Source: Bradyrhizobium vignae (GTDB lineage Bacteria; Pseudomonadota; Alphaproteobacteria; Rhizobiales; Xanthobacteraceae). Taken from it: DNA of 64,000 nt. Below are positions 54,767 through 63,757 of this stretch, in pieces. The notes below the pieces were generated by a model. The model did not search any database and was not told the origin of the DNA. It saw only the letters and a list, made by a program, of their open reading frames with translations. The stretch spans positions 124,001 to 188,000 of the forward strand of contig NZ_RDQF01000002.1 in assembly GCF_004114425.1 (NCBI RefSeq), written 5' to 3'. Both the position numbers and the translations under genes were made by a program. The stretch's first letter is position 1. Each line of letters starts with the position of its first letter.

Positions 54767-55942
54767 TTAAAGTCTCTCAATGATGGTAGCGTTCGCCATC
54801 CCCCCGGCCTCGCACATGCTCTGCAGACCATAGCGCCCTTTGGTCCGCTCGAGCGCATTGAGCATTGTGGTCATCAGACGTGCGCCCGATCCGCCAAGCG
54901 GATGTCCAAGAGCTATAGCTCCTCCACAAGGGTTGAGTCGGGCAGGGTCGGCCTTCAATTCGCGATTCCAGGCCAGGGGCACACTCGCGAATGCCTCATT
55001 TATTTCGAAGTGGTTGATGTCATCGACGGTGAGCGATGCCTTGGCCAAAGCTCTCTGCGTCGCGGGTATTGGAGCCGTCAGCATCAACAGCGGGTCGTCG
55101 GCGATTACATCGAAAGCAACGAAGCGGGCGCGAGGCCGGAGGCCCAGACGATCAGCCGTCTTCTCCTCCATGATGAGCAAAGCAGATGCGCCGTCGGTGA
55201 TCTGCGACGAGTTGCCGGCAGTCACTGCCCACGCCAGGTTGGGATACCGCTGGGCCAATTCGTCGTTGCGGAAAGCTGGCTTGAGCAGCGAAAGCGATTC
55301 AACTGTGGTCGCCGCGCGAATCGTTTCATCCTTATCGACCTTGGCATCGCCCGCGTCGACCGGTATGATCTCAGCTGCGAATGCGCCCTCTTGAGCAAGC
55401 GCTGCTTGCTTGTGAGAACGAACCGCATAGGAATCGAGCTCGTCCCGCGAAATGTTCCATCGTTGGGCAACCATTTCCGCAGCAATGCCTTGCGAAACCA
55501 AGCCCGGCGCGAACCTCGCGCGCACCGCGGGCCCAAGATCGTCCATACGCATCCTGTTCGAGCCCATCGGCACCCTGCTCATGGATTCGACGCCACCGGC
55601 GATCACGATGTCATAGGCACCGGCAACGACGCCTTGAGCCGCGAAGTGGATTGCCTGCTGACTGGAGCCACACTTCCGATCGATGTTGGTTGCCGGTACA
55701 TGCACTGGAAATCCTGCCGAAAGGACCGCCATACGTCCGACATTGGCTTGCTCACCGGATTGAGTCACGCAGCCTACGATCACATCGTCTATCCGCCCGG
55801 GTTCGAGCCGATTCCGAGCGACCAGCCCTTTCAATACGGCGGCGAAGAGGTCGACGGGATGGACCTCTGATAGGGCACCGCCCTGCTTTCCTTTGCCCAT
55901 AGGGGTCCGCACGGCATCTACGATTACGGCGTTGCGGGTCAA
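54767..55942 (-). CDS. Acetyl-CoA acyltransferase (thiolase)
   Basis: A 391-residue thiolase that cleaves a 3-oxoacyl-CoA with CoA. The nucleophile is Cys91 in NIDRKCGSSQQAIHF; the other catalytic segments are EINEAFASVPLA, GGAIALGHPLGGSG and the C-terminal MCEAGGMANATII. It stands alone on the minus strand, with an operator 203 bases upstream of its start, and faces the divergent five-gene beta-oxidation operon. It resembles the thiolase at 59767 more than the one at 57700. Confidence 0.94.
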   Translation of the reverse strand: MTRNAVIVDAVRTPMGKGKQGGALSEVHPVDLFAAVLKGLVARNRLEPGRIDDVIVGCVTQSGEQANVGRMAVLSAGFPVHVPATNIDRKCGSSQQAIHFAAQGVVAGAYDIVIAGGVESMSRVPMGSNRMRMDDLGPAVRARFAPGLVSQGIAAEMVAQRWNISRDELDSYAVRSHKQAALAQEGAFAAEIIPVDAGDAKVDKDETIRAATTVESLSLLKPAFRNDELAQRYPNLAWAVTAGNSSQITDGASALLIMEEKTADRLGLRPRARFVAFDVIADDPLLMLTAPIPATQRALAKASLTVDDINHFEINEAFASVPLAWNRELKADPARLNPCGGAIALGHPLGGSGARLMTTMLNALERTKGRYGLQSMCEAGGMANATIIERL

Positions 55943-56144
55943 GTCGCTGCTCCACTTCCGGGTTTTCGAGAACGAACGGAATTCACTTACTGACGGTCAA
56001 GTACGATGGACGTACCCAGCCCGTCGAAAATTAGGATCCAAGAGTCTGCAGCGGCGGGGACGAAGATGGCCGATTTCTCGGCACTCCGAGAATATACGAG
56101 CCCACATTTTACCCTTCTGGCCGCAGTTCAGATCATTTACTACC

Positions 56145-56166
56145 ACTTGCTATGCAAATAGCAAGT
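56145..56166 (-). promoter_or_regulatory. TetR-type operator, perfect palindrome arms
   Basis: Exact ACTTGCT and AGCAAGT arms with 8-bp spacer, 203 bases upstream of the thiolase start at 55942. On the minus strand TTGCTA, 16 bases, TAGTAA is a weak promoter match. Confidence 0.85.
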
Positions 56167-56470
56167 ACGCACAAAAAAAAAGGAAAATGTCGCCTCCTTC
56201 CTACCCGGGCCAGGGGCGCATTGGCTCCATCGGCATGGCGGCCCTCAGTGCTTCAGCCCTCTTGAGCATCAGAGTGGTCGCATCGTGTCGTCGAAAGGAC
56301 ACCAAGATCGTTGGATGTTGTGGTCCTGGAGGATCGATCACGTCGAGAGCTCGCGCCGCGGCCTAATGTGGCGCTCTAAGCGCAGTGACAGGCGTGATCC
56401 GGTTCTGTTTCTATCTCTCCGTCGGCGCGCATACCTCAAACGTCCCCATCGTAAGCTCGCCCAAAAAAAC

Positions 56471-56492
56471 ACTTGCTTATTGATCAACTAGC
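56471..56492 (+). promoter_or_regulatory. TetR-type operator with promoter for the ACAD operon
   Basis: Half-sites ACTTGCT (perfect) and AACTAGC (4 of 7), 8-bp spacer. TTGCTT, 16 bases, TAGATT reads towards the ACAD at 56576 and its -35 is inside the operator. Confidence 0.75.
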
Positions 56493-56575
56493 ACTAGATT
56501 GGCTCCCGCGCAGCACTGTGGATCTTCTGTCACCGATCGATAGAGGTTTTGGCATGCTAATGACCGAACGATTTA

Positions 56576-57703
56576 ATGCTTCTTTCAGAGACCCAAAGAG
56601 CTGTCGCTGAGTCGATCCGATCTTTCTCCCGGGAGAGGATCAAGCCGCATTCGCGCGCGTTCGCGGATAGCGGCGGCTTTCCCCCTCAGCTCTTCGAGGA
56701 TCTGGGAGCTCTTGGGTTGTTCGGGATGATCGCACCGGCGAGCTATGGCGGCGCTGAGAGCGACTACGTCTGTTATGCACTTGCACTCATGGAAATCGCA
56801 GCGGCGGATGGGGCCCTCTCGACCCTTGTCTCGATCCAAAACTCGATCATGGTTGTCGGCATCCTCAAGTGGGGCACCGAGGAACAAAAGGCGCGCTTCC
56901 TCCCCCTCCTGATCAACGGCCGCACCATCGGGGCGTTCGCGCTGACCGAGCCGGACGCCGGGTCCGACGCGGCCGCGGTCCGAACGCGCGCGATTCGGAC
57001 CGACGGCGGGTGGATCATCACAGGTAGCAAGCAGTTCATCACGTCGGGGAAGATTGCGGGGTTGGCCATGGTCATCGCTGTAACTGACCCGACCGCAGGC
57101 AAACGGGGCCTGACAGCCTTCCTGGTGCCGACTGATCGAAACGGCTACGAAGTGGAGAAGGTCGAGCACAAGATGGGACAGACGGCGTCCGATACCTGCA
57201 GCCTTCGATTTGAGCAGCTATTCGTGGAAGACGAGTTGGTCTTGGGGAGCCCCGGTGAGGGCTACCGCATCGCGCTCGCAAACCTTGAAACGGGACGGAT
57301 CGGGATTGCTGCCCAATGTGTCGGCATGGCAGAGGCCGCGCTTGAGCTCGCCGTCGCGTACGCAAAGGAGCGACGGTCAATGGGCAAGGCGATCATTGAG
57401 CATCAGGCAGTAGGGTTCCGACTCGCCGATCTGGCTGCGAAGCTGGAGGCAGCACGTCAACTGACGCTCCACGCGGCCGCTCTCAAGGACGGGGACGAGC
57501 CCTGCTTGAAGGAGGCATCCATGGCCAAGCTGGTTGCGAGCGAAACTGCTGAGACGGTCGTCTCCGGCGCACTGCAGACGCTCGGGGGCTACGGCTACCT
57601 TGAGGAATTTGGGATCGCAAAGATCTACCGCGATGTCCGCGTCTGCCAGATCTACGAAGGCACTTCGGATATTCAGCGCATGGTCATTTCGCGCGCATTA
57701 TGA
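56576..57703 (+). CDS. Acyl-CoA dehydrogenase, short/branched-chain type
   Basis: A 375-residue canonical ACAD. It has the flavin loop FALTEPDAGSDAAAVRTRA, ITGSKQFITSGKIAGLAMVI, TGRIGIAAQCVGMAEAALE, and the active-site Glu in IYEGTSDIQRMVI. Unlike the ACAD at 37156, the base is in the standard place, so it should work as a homotetramer. No clear ribosome site precedes the ATG. It begins a plus-strand operon (ACAD, thiolase, SDR, thiolase, crotonase) and its stop overlaps the thiolase start by four bases. Confidence 0.93.
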   Translation: MLLSETQRAVAESIRSFSRERIKPHSRAFADSGGFPPQLFEDLGALGLFGMIAPASYGGAESDYVCYALALMEIAAADGALSTLVSIQNSIMVVGILKWGTEEQKARFLPLLINGRTIGAFALTEPDAGSDAAAVRTRAIRTDGGWIITGSKQFITSGKIAGLAMVIAVTDPTAGKRGLTAFLVPTDRNGYEVEKVEHKMGQTASDTCSLRFEQLFVEDELVLGSPGEGYRIALANLETGRIGIAAQCVGMAEAALELAVAYAKERRSMGKAIIEHQAVGFRLADLAAKLEAARQLTLHAAALKDGDEPCLKEASMAKLVASETAETVVSGALQTLGGYGYLEEFGIAKIYRDVRVCQIYEGTSDIQRMVISRAL

Positions 57704-58896
57704 GGAGCGACACGTTGCCTGATGCTGTGGTGATTGCAGGTTATGCACGAACTCCTATGGGCGGCTTTCAGGGATCCCTATCATCTCTCAAGGCGATAGA
57801 TCTCGGGGCGGCAAGCGTTCGCGCAGCTGTGGAGCGGGCGCGCGTGCCCTTCAATTCGATCGAGCGCATCTACATGGGTTGTGTCCTTCCTGCAGGGCTG
57901 GGCCAGGCGCCGGCACGGCAAGCCGCGCTGGGCGCCGGCCTTGCAGAGTCGGTGCAGGCGACCACCATCAACAAGATGTGCGGATCCGGGATGCAGGCTG
58001 CCATTATGGCCGCTGAAGCGCTGCAATCTGCTGCCGCAGAGGTCATCGTGGCGGGCGGTATGGAGAGCATGACCAACGCACCCTATGCACTTCCAAAGCA
58101 CCGCTCGGGAGCCAGGATAGGCCACGATCGCGTGATCGATACCATGATGATGGACGGTCTGGAAGATGCTTACGAACGTGGAAAGCCGATGGGCGCATTC
58201 GCCCAAGCGACCGCAGACCTCTATCAATTCAGCCGCGAGACGCAGGACGCCTACGCTTTGCGTTCACTCGAGCGTGCCCGGGCTGCCATCGCGAATGGAG
58301 CTTTTGTCGATGAGATTGTGCCCGTCTCCGTCAAGACGCGCGGCAGCGATGTACTGGTCGATACCGACGAACAGCCAGGAAGCGCACGCCCCGAGAGGAT
58401 CCCTTCGCTCAAGCCTGCATTTGCGAGCGACGGGACCATTACTGCCGCAAGCTCCGCGTCCATCTCCGATGGAGCCGCAGCGCTGGTGATGACGCGGGAA
58501 AGCATCGCGCAGCGGCTGGATCTACCGGTGCTCGCGCGTGTTATTGGCAGCGCAGCTCACGCGCAAAGCCCAGCCCTTTTTACGACGGCACCGGTCCAGG
58601 CGATCAAGAAGTTGCTGGCCCGTGTCCGCTGGACCGTCGCCGACGTTGACCTTTTCGAGATCAATGAAGCCTTTGCCGCCGTCGCCATGATTGCGGCGCG
58701 TGACCTAGGCATCCCGGTTGATCGCCTTAACGTCAACGGCGGCGCGACCGCGCTTGGACACCCAATAGGTGCGTCAGGTGCGCGCATCATTGTGACTTTG
58801 CTTTCTGCCCTAAAGAACCGGGGTCTACGGCGGGGCGTTGCAAGCCTCTGCATCGGTGGCGGTGAAGCGACTGCCATGGCTTTCGAGCTCAATTGA
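57700..58896 (+). CDS. Acetyl-CoA acetyltransferase (thiolase)
   Basis: A 398-residue thiolase with the nucleophile Cys94 in TINKMCGSGMQAAIMA, then NEAFAAVAM, GGATALGHPIGASG and CIGGGEATAM. The CGSGMQA form and GYARTPMGGF start are those of biosynthetic/degradative AtoB-type thiolases, which often act on acetoacetyl-CoA or 2-methylacetoacetyl-CoA. Its ATG overlaps the ACAD stop (ATGA). It precedes an SDR of the 2-methyl-3-hydroxybutyryl-CoA dehydrogenase kind, which suggests a branched-chain end product. Confidence 0.94.
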   Translation: MRSDTLPDAVVIAGYARTPMGGFQGSLSSLKAIDLGAASVRAAVERARVPFNSIERIYMGCVLPAGLGQAPARQAALGAGLAESVQATTINKMCGSGMQAAIMAAEALQSAAAEVIVAGGMESMTNAPYALPKHRSGARIGHDRVIDTMMMDGLEDAYERGKPMGAFAQATADLYQFSRETQDAYALRSLERARAAIANGAFVDEIVPVSVKTRGSDVLVDTDEQPGSARPERIPSLKPAFASDGTITAASSASISDGAAALVMTRESIAQRLDLPVLARVIGSAAHAQSPALFTTAPVQAIKKLLARVRWTVADVDLFEINEAFAAVAMIAARDLGIPVDRLNVNGGATALGHPIGASGARIIVTLLSALKNRGLRRGVASLCIGGGEATAMAFELN

Positions 58897-58909
58897 AGGA
58901 ATCCGTCGG

Positions 58910-59671
58910 ATGAATATTGATGGGGTTGCTGCAATCGTCACTGGTGGCGCATCAGGTTTGGGAGCCGCCACGGCGGAGCGCCTGAGCCAGGCTGGTGCAA
59001 AGATCGCTATTTTCGACCTGAACGAGCCTGCTGGCAACGAGACAGCCGGGCGGCTGGGCGGCACTTTCCACACCGTCAATGTCGCCGACGACAAATCCGT
59101 CGAGGACGGAATGTCTGCGGCAGAAGCGGCGCATGGCGTCGCGCGCGTGCTCGTCAATTGCGCGGGTATTGCGCCGGCGATCCGGGTCGTTGCGAAAGAC
59201 GGCATTCCGCACCCCCTAGAAGCCTTCCGTAAGGCGATCGAGGTGAATCTGATTGGTAGCTTCAACACCACAGCGAAATTCGCCGCTCGATTGGCCGTGG
59301 CCGGGTTCGGCGGCGAAGAAGCGGGCGTGATCATCAACACCGCATCGGTCGCGGCGTATGACGGGCAAGTCGGACAGGCGGCCTACGCAGCTTCCAAGGG
59401 GGGCGTCGTCGGTATGACGCTGCCGATTGCTCGCGACCTTGCCCAGCATCGCATCCGCGTGATGACGATTGCTCCTGGAATTTTCCTCACTCCAATGCTG
59501 ATGGGTTTGCCAAAGGCCGCGCAAGAAAGCCTCGGCAAGCAAGTTCCACATCCTTCGCGGCTGGGGAAGGCCGAAGAATATGCGCACCTCGTCGAGAGCA
59601 TCATCACTAACCCCATGCTTAACGGCGAAGTCATTCGCCTAGACGGTTCGATCCGAATGGCGCCGAGATGA
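58910..59671 (+). CDS. SDR-family 3-hydroxyacyl-CoA dehydrogenase (HSD17B10-like)
   Basis: A 253-residue SDR with VTGGASGLGAATAERLSQAG, IFDLNEPAG (Asp for NAD), VNCAGIAPA, NTASVAAYDGQ, YAASK and the hallmark end MLNGEVIRLDGSIRMAPR. This C-terminus and the MTIAPGIFLTPML segment are typical of type-2 3-hydroxyacyl-CoA dehydrogenases, which oxidise short 3-hydroxy- and 2-methyl-3-hydroxyacyl-CoA. It lies 13 bases after the thiolase. The same C-terminal ending recurs in the broken chimera at 63758. Confidence 0.92.
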   Translation: MNIDGVAAIVTGGASGLGAATAERLSQAGAKIAIFDLNEPAGNETAGRLGGTFHTVNVADDKSVEDGMSAAEAAHGVARVLVNCAGIAPAIRVVAKDGIPHPLEAFRKAIEVNLIGSFNTTAKFAARLAVAGFGGEEAGVIINTASVAAYDGQVGQAAYAASKGGVVGMTLPIARDLAQHRIRVMTIAPGIFLTPMLMGLPKAAQESLGKQVPHPSRLGKAEEYAHLVESIITNPMLNGEVIRLDGSIRMAPR

Positions 59672-59766
59672 ACGCGTCGACATTGTCGTCATCAGTAAGG
59701 TCGTTGCGGTCTCACTACCGCGAGACAGCGGGCTAGCAAGCACAAGGCGAATGAAGGAGCGCGATT

Positions 59767-60930
59767 ATGGCCGAAGCGTATGTTATCGATGCTGTGCGCA
59801 CCGCCGGAGGCAAGCGCAAGGGTAAACTGGCTGATTGGCATCCGGCAAACTTGGGAGCCGAAGTGCTCGACGCTCTGATCGAGCGAACCGGAATTGATGC
59901 CGGTGTCGTTGAGGACGTCATTCTCGGATGTGTGACGCAGGCGGGCGAGCAGGCGTTCGCCTTTGGGCGGAATGCGGTGCTCGCCTCTCGCAAGCTCCCG
60001 CAGACCGTGCCTGCGGTGACAATTGATCGTCAGTGTGGCAGCTCTCAGCAGGCAGTACAGTTCGCAGCGCAAGCGGTCATGTCTGGCACACAGGATGTTG
60101 TGATTGCGGCCGGGGTCGAAAGCATGACTCGCGTGCCCATGTTCTCCAATCTGTCCTTCCACGCGAAAGAGGGGGTTGGAACCGGGCCGCTCAGCGACCG
60201 AATCAAAGCCCGTTACGGCGTCGGCGAATTCAGCCAATTCGAAGGTGCCGAAATGGTCGCCACGAAATACGGTTTCAACCGCGAGATGCTCGACCGCTTT
60301 GCACTTGAGAGCCACCAAAGGGCGGCCGCCGCGAGCAAGCGCGGTGACTTCCGCCGCGAGATCGTCCCTCTAGCGATCGAAGGCGGACTGCATGACGTGG
60401 ACGAGGGAATCCGCTGGGATGCATCCATTGAGGCCATAAGCTCCGTAAAACTGCTTAAAGAAGGAGGCGTGATTTCCGCCGCCAATTCCAGCCAAATCTG
60501 CGACGGGGCGTCCGCTGCCCTGATTGTCTCGGAAGAGGCGCTGAAACGACACGATCTCAGACCGCTCGCGCGCATCATCAACATGACGGTTACTGCCGGC
60601 GATCCCGTGATCATGCTCGAGGAGCCAATCAGGGCCACAAAGCGGTCACTGGATCGCGCCGGCTTGAAAATCGATGACATTGATCTCTATGAAGTCAATG
60701 AAGCATTTGCGTCGATTCCGTTGGCTTGGATTCAAGCGACCGGCGCAGATCCCGCGAAGCTCAATGTCAACGGAGGTGCTATCGCGCTCGGGCACCCGCT
60801 AGGTGCGAGCGGCACCAAACTGATGGCGACGCTGATTCACGCCCTCAAGGCACGCGGAAAGCGCTTCGGTCTTCAGACGATGTGCGAGGGCGGCGGTGTT
60901 GCGAATGTCACGATCCTCGAGGCGCTCTGA
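59767..60930 (+). CDS. Acetyl-CoA acyltransferase (thiolase)
   Basis: A 387-residue thiolase beginning MAEAYVIDAVRTAGGKRKGK. Cys90 in TIDRQCGSSQQAVQF is the nucleophile; EVNEAFASIPLA, GGAIALGHPLGASG and MCEGGGVANVTILEAL complete the site. This is the FadA/PcaF-like form with CGSSQQA, found for longer or bulky 3-oxoacyl-CoA. It is the fourth gene of the operon, 95 bases after the SDR. A decayed copy of a similar N-terminus lies at 61809. Confidence 0.94.
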   Translation: MAEAYVIDAVRTAGGKRKGKLADWHPANLGAEVLDALIERTGIDAGVVEDVILGCVTQAGEQAFAFGRNAVLASRKLPQTVPAVTIDRQCGSSQQAVQFAAQAVMSGTQDVVIAAGVESMTRVPMFSNLSFHAKEGVGTGPLSDRIKARYGVGEFSQFEGAEMVATKYGFNREMLDRFALESHQRAAAASKRGDFRREIVPLAIEGGLHDVDEGIRWDASIEAISSVKLLKEGGVISAANSSQICDGASAALIVSEEALKRHDLRPLARIINMTVTAGDPVIMLEEPIRATKRSLDRAGLKIDDIDLYEVNEAFASIPLAWIQATGADPAKLNVNGGAIALGHPLGASGTKLMATLIHALKARGKRFGLQTMCEGGGVANVTILEAL

Positions 60931-61016
60931 TCTCGCTGCCGTTCGTGCCCGAAGGAAGGCCCTTGGAGCTATCCCCGATTCGTTAGGCTGGCGCTGGATG
61001 CTGCAGAGAGGTGCTC

Positions 61017-61805
61017 ATGAGTGAAGCTTCAGTATTGCTTGCAGTCGAGCATAGCATTGCTCGGATCACACTAAATCGGCCCGAAAAGGGGAATGCGCTC
61101 GACCAGGCGATGGCAGACGCGCTGCTCGATATAGCTATTCGCTGTGCATCAGACGAGGCTATCCGGTGCGTTGTGCTGACCGGGGCGGGCCGCATGTTCT
61201 GCGCAGGCGGCGACGTCAGCGTCTTCGCAGCGAACAGCGACAATATCTCAGGGTTTCTGGCGCGGTTGGCCGGAACTCTGCACTTGGCGCTGTCTCAGTT
61301 CGCTTCGATGCCAAAGCCGCTTCTAACCGCCATCAACGGACCGGCTGCCGGAGCCGGTCTCAGTTTAGCGATCGCGGGGGACTTAGTACTTGCAGGCCGC
61401 TCCGCGAACTTCGTGGCCGCTTATGGGGCAATTGGGTTTACACCGGATGGCGGCATGACCTGGACGCTGCCGCGTCTGGTTGGCTTAAGGCGCGCGCAGG
61501 AGATCCTTCTCACTAACAGGCGCGTAGCGGTTGAAGAAGCGGCTGCGATTGGCCTTGTGACGCGAATGGTGGAGGACGATCAGCTTATTGCTGAAACCGA
61601 CGCTGCCGCCAAGACGTTGGTGTCCGGCGCGGTGGCAGCGATGGGGCTCACGCGTCGCCTGCTACACGAGAGTATGTCGTCAGACTTTGCCAGCCAGATG
61701 GATCGTGAAGCCAGAAGCATAGCGGCTACAGGCGGATCGTCCGAGGGACGCGAGGGTCTCGCCGCGCATCTCGCCAGGCGCAAGCCGAAGGTTATCGAAG
61801 GATAA
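61017..61805 (+). CDS. Enoyl-CoA hydratase/isomerase-family protein
   Basis: A 262-residue crotonase-fold protein with AGRMFCAGGDVSVFA and NGPAAGAGLSLAIAGDLVLA. The catalytic loop reads AYGAIGFTPDGGMTWTLPRL, where an Asp in TPDGG stands near the place of the second Glu; this is the pattern of PaaG-like isomerases rather than simple hydratases. I start at the ATG behind GAGAGG; a GTG six bases upstream is possible. It is the last intact gene of the operon, followed at once by a thiolase relic. Confidence 0.87.
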   Translation: MSEASVLLAVEHSIARITLNRPEKGNALDQAMADALLDIAIRCASDEAIRCVVLTGAGRMFCAGGDVSVFAANSDNISGFLARLAGTLHLALSQFASMPKPLLTAINGPAAGAGLSLAIAGDLVLAGRSANFVAAYGAIGFTPDGGMTWTLPRLVGLRRAQEILLTNRRVAVEEAAAIGLVTRMVEDDQLIAETDAAAKTLVSGAVAAMGLTRRLLHESMSSDFASQMDREARSIAATGGSSEGREGLAAHLARRKPKVIEG

Positions 61806-61808
61806 TTG

Positions 61809-62025
61809 ATGACCGAGGCGATATCGTTGAGGTCCCGCGTGCCGCCGGCGGGCGCCGCGACGGCGTCCTAGCAATCTGGCATCCAGCCGATCTTGGCGTG
61901 GAAATCATTGACGCCATCGGTGGTCGACGGGCATCGATCCGTCGCGGTCGACGACCGTCTCGTCGGCTGCTTAACTCAGGCCGATGAGCATGCCTTCGAG
62001 TTCGGGTGCAACGGTGTTTTGGCGT
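61809..62025 (+). pseudogene. N-terminal relic of a thiolase gene
   Basis: An ATG three bases after the crotonase stop begins a broken thiolase. One frame gives GRRDGVLAIWHPADLGVEII, another gives VGCLTQADEHAFEFGCNGVL, matching the WHPANLG and CVTQAGEQAFAFGRNAVLAS parts of the intact thiolase at 59767. Frameshifts and a TAG are present. The match ends near 62025, where IS66 transposase sequence begins, so the insertion probably removed the remainder. Confidence 0.75.
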
Positions 62026-62747
62026 CGAAGCGCCGTCGGCGGTGATCTATTACGCCTCGAGCGACCGATGGGGCGAGCATCCCCAGACGCATCTGGCCGC
62101 CTTCGCCGATATCCTGCAGGCGGATTGCTATAGCGACTTCGAGCCGTTGTTCGATTCCGCAAGGGAAGGCGATCCCGATCACGCCGGCATTCTGCTTCGC
62201 CCATGCGAGGCGGGCTTCTTCGAGCTGGCCGAGATCGAGAAGAAGGCCAAGGGAGGCAAGGGCAAACCGGTCTCCCCGATCAGGCTGGAGGCGGTCAGAT
62301 GCCTCGATACGTTGTTCGAGATCGAGCGCGCATCAACGGACTCAGCGCCGACGAGCGGCGTGCCAGGAGAGAAGCAAGCCGGTGCTCGTCGATATGCACG
62401 ACTGGCTACTCCGCGAGCGAGAGATCCTCTTCGCGCCCCTTCCGAGGTCCTGAAACCCATGAATTACATGCTCAGGCGCTGGGCCGACTTTGCCCGCTTC
62501 CTCGACGAGAGCAAGATCTGCCTCAGCAGCAACGCCGCCGAAAGAGCGCCGCGCGGCATGATCTTGGGAAGGCGTGCTTATGATGATCACGACCTGTCGT
62601 CTTAACGATGTCGATCCCAAGGCCTGGCGCGCCGACGTCCTCGCCCGTATCGCGGATCTTCCCGCGACGCGTCTGCACGAACTGCTACCCTAGGAATGGA
62701 AGTTCCTGCGCCAAGCCGACAAGCCCGCCGATCAGCAGGCCGTCTGA
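62026..62747 (+). mobile_element. IS66-family transposase relic (C-terminal part)
   Basis: The frame shows the IS66 transposase pattern: YYASSDRWGEHPQTHLAAF, LQADCYSDFEPLF, then FEIERA, MNYMLRRWADFARFLDESK, ICLSSNAAERAPRGMILGRR. A different frame gives LNDVDPKAWRADVLARIADL and LHELLP, a TAG where Trp is expected, and EWKFLRQADKPADQQAV before TGA at 62745. The N-terminal half and the WAHGRRKFF block are missing. No inverted ends were identified. The element is dead and marks an old insertion into the thiolase gene. Confidence 0.82.
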
Positions 62748-62944
62748 CTTTCACGCAACGCCATCATAGAGCTCGCCGTTCCCCGCGCGCATACGTTAAT
62801 CAGGCGGTCTTCGTCTACAAGCTGGGTATCATTCACTCGATAGCGCTCTCAAGACGCGAGCCGGCCTGCGGCGCAGCGCTCACAAAGATCTGGAGAACCG
62901 GTTCTGCCGCAATCAAGGCGCTCCGTTGTCGAGACGGCCGCTGC

Positions 62945-63712
62945 TTATTTGCCTTTCCAGTTCGGCGCGCGCTTTTCTGCGAAGGCAGCCGCGCCCTCGC
63001 GGGCATCATCGGACACGAAAACGGGACGAACGATCTCCTGCTGCTTCTTCCACATCTGATCTTCCGGCCAGAGCCTGGAGTCGACGATCACCTGCTTCGA
63101 TGCCTTCACAGCGAGCGGACCATTGGTGCCGATCGCAGCAGCAAGCTCGAGCGCGGCGTCGAGCGCCGGGCCATCGGTCACGCGATTGATGATCCCGAGC
63201 TCGTAGGCGCGCTGTGCGCCGAAGAACTCGCCCGTCAACGCGAACTCCATTGCCACGCGGAACGGCATCTGGCGCGGCATGCGGATCAGCCCGCCGGCCG
63301 CAGCAGCCAACCCGCGCTTCACCTCGGGGATCCCGAACTTGGCATTGCGATTGGCGACGATCATGTCGCATGACAGCGCGAGCTCCATCCCGCCGGCGAG
63401 TGCGTAGCCGTCCACGGCCGCGATCAGCGGCTTCTTCGGCAGCGCCTCGGTGAGGCCGGCGAAGCCGCGGCCCGGGATCGATGGCCGCTCACCCTTCAGG
63501 AACCCTTTGAGGTCCATGCCCGAGCAGAACGTGCCGCCGGCGCCGGTGATGATGCCGACGCTGATGGCATCGTCTGCGTCAAGCCGGTCGATCGCTGCAG
63601 CAACGCCCTGAGAGAGGGCGAGGTTGGCCGCGTTCTTAGCTTGCGGTCGGTTAAGCGTGATGATCAGAATAGGTCCGCGGACTTCAGTAAGGACCGGAAT
63701 TTCTTCGGACAT
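62945..63712 (-). CDS. Enoyl-CoA hydratase (canonical crotonase)
   Basis: A 255-residue hydratase with both catalytic Glu regions in standard form: ALAGGMELALSCDMIVANRN and AKFGIPEVKRGLAAAAGGLI. FCSGMDLKGFLKGE forms the oxyanion site. It is the only crotonase in this window with the full classical site. By eye it is richer in G+C than the cluster at 12-61 kb. It lies on the minus strand, downstream of the thiolase/SDR chimera and separated from the regulon by the IS66 relic; it carries no operator copy. Confidence 0.92.
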   Translation of the reverse strand: MSEEIPVLTEVRGPILIITLNRPQAKNAANLALSQGVAAAIDRLDADDAISVGIITGAGGTFCSGMDLKGFLKGERPSIPGRGFAGLTEALPKKPLIAAVDGYALAGGMELALSCDMIVANRNAKFGIPEVKRGLAAAAGGLIRMPRQMPFRVAMEFALTGEFFGAQRAYELGIINRVTDGPALDAALELAAAIGTNGPLAVKASKQVIVDSRLWPEDQMWKKQQEIVRPVFVSDDAREGAAAFAEKRAPNWKGK

Positions 63713-63757
63713 CGCCTTCGTCTCCTGTTGCCGTGCTTATTGTTTCAGAATGATGCT

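Larger units (their letters stand above)
55943..56575. other. Divergent region between two beta-oxidation units, with two operators
   Basis: It holds operators at 56145-56166 and 56471-56492, one for each direction. Frames between them are Arg/Ser-rich and I see no supported gene. Confidence 0.6.

Noticed and set aside
55893..56366. 157-residue plus-strand frame between the two divergent beta-oxidation units
   Set aside because: Arg/Ser-rich shadow-like composition, crosses an operator, no family resemblance or ribosome site.
59731..59745. Half-site-like CTAGCAAGC before the thiolase at 59767
   Set aside because: Only one arm is present, no partner at the 8-bp spacing, and it lies within an operon.
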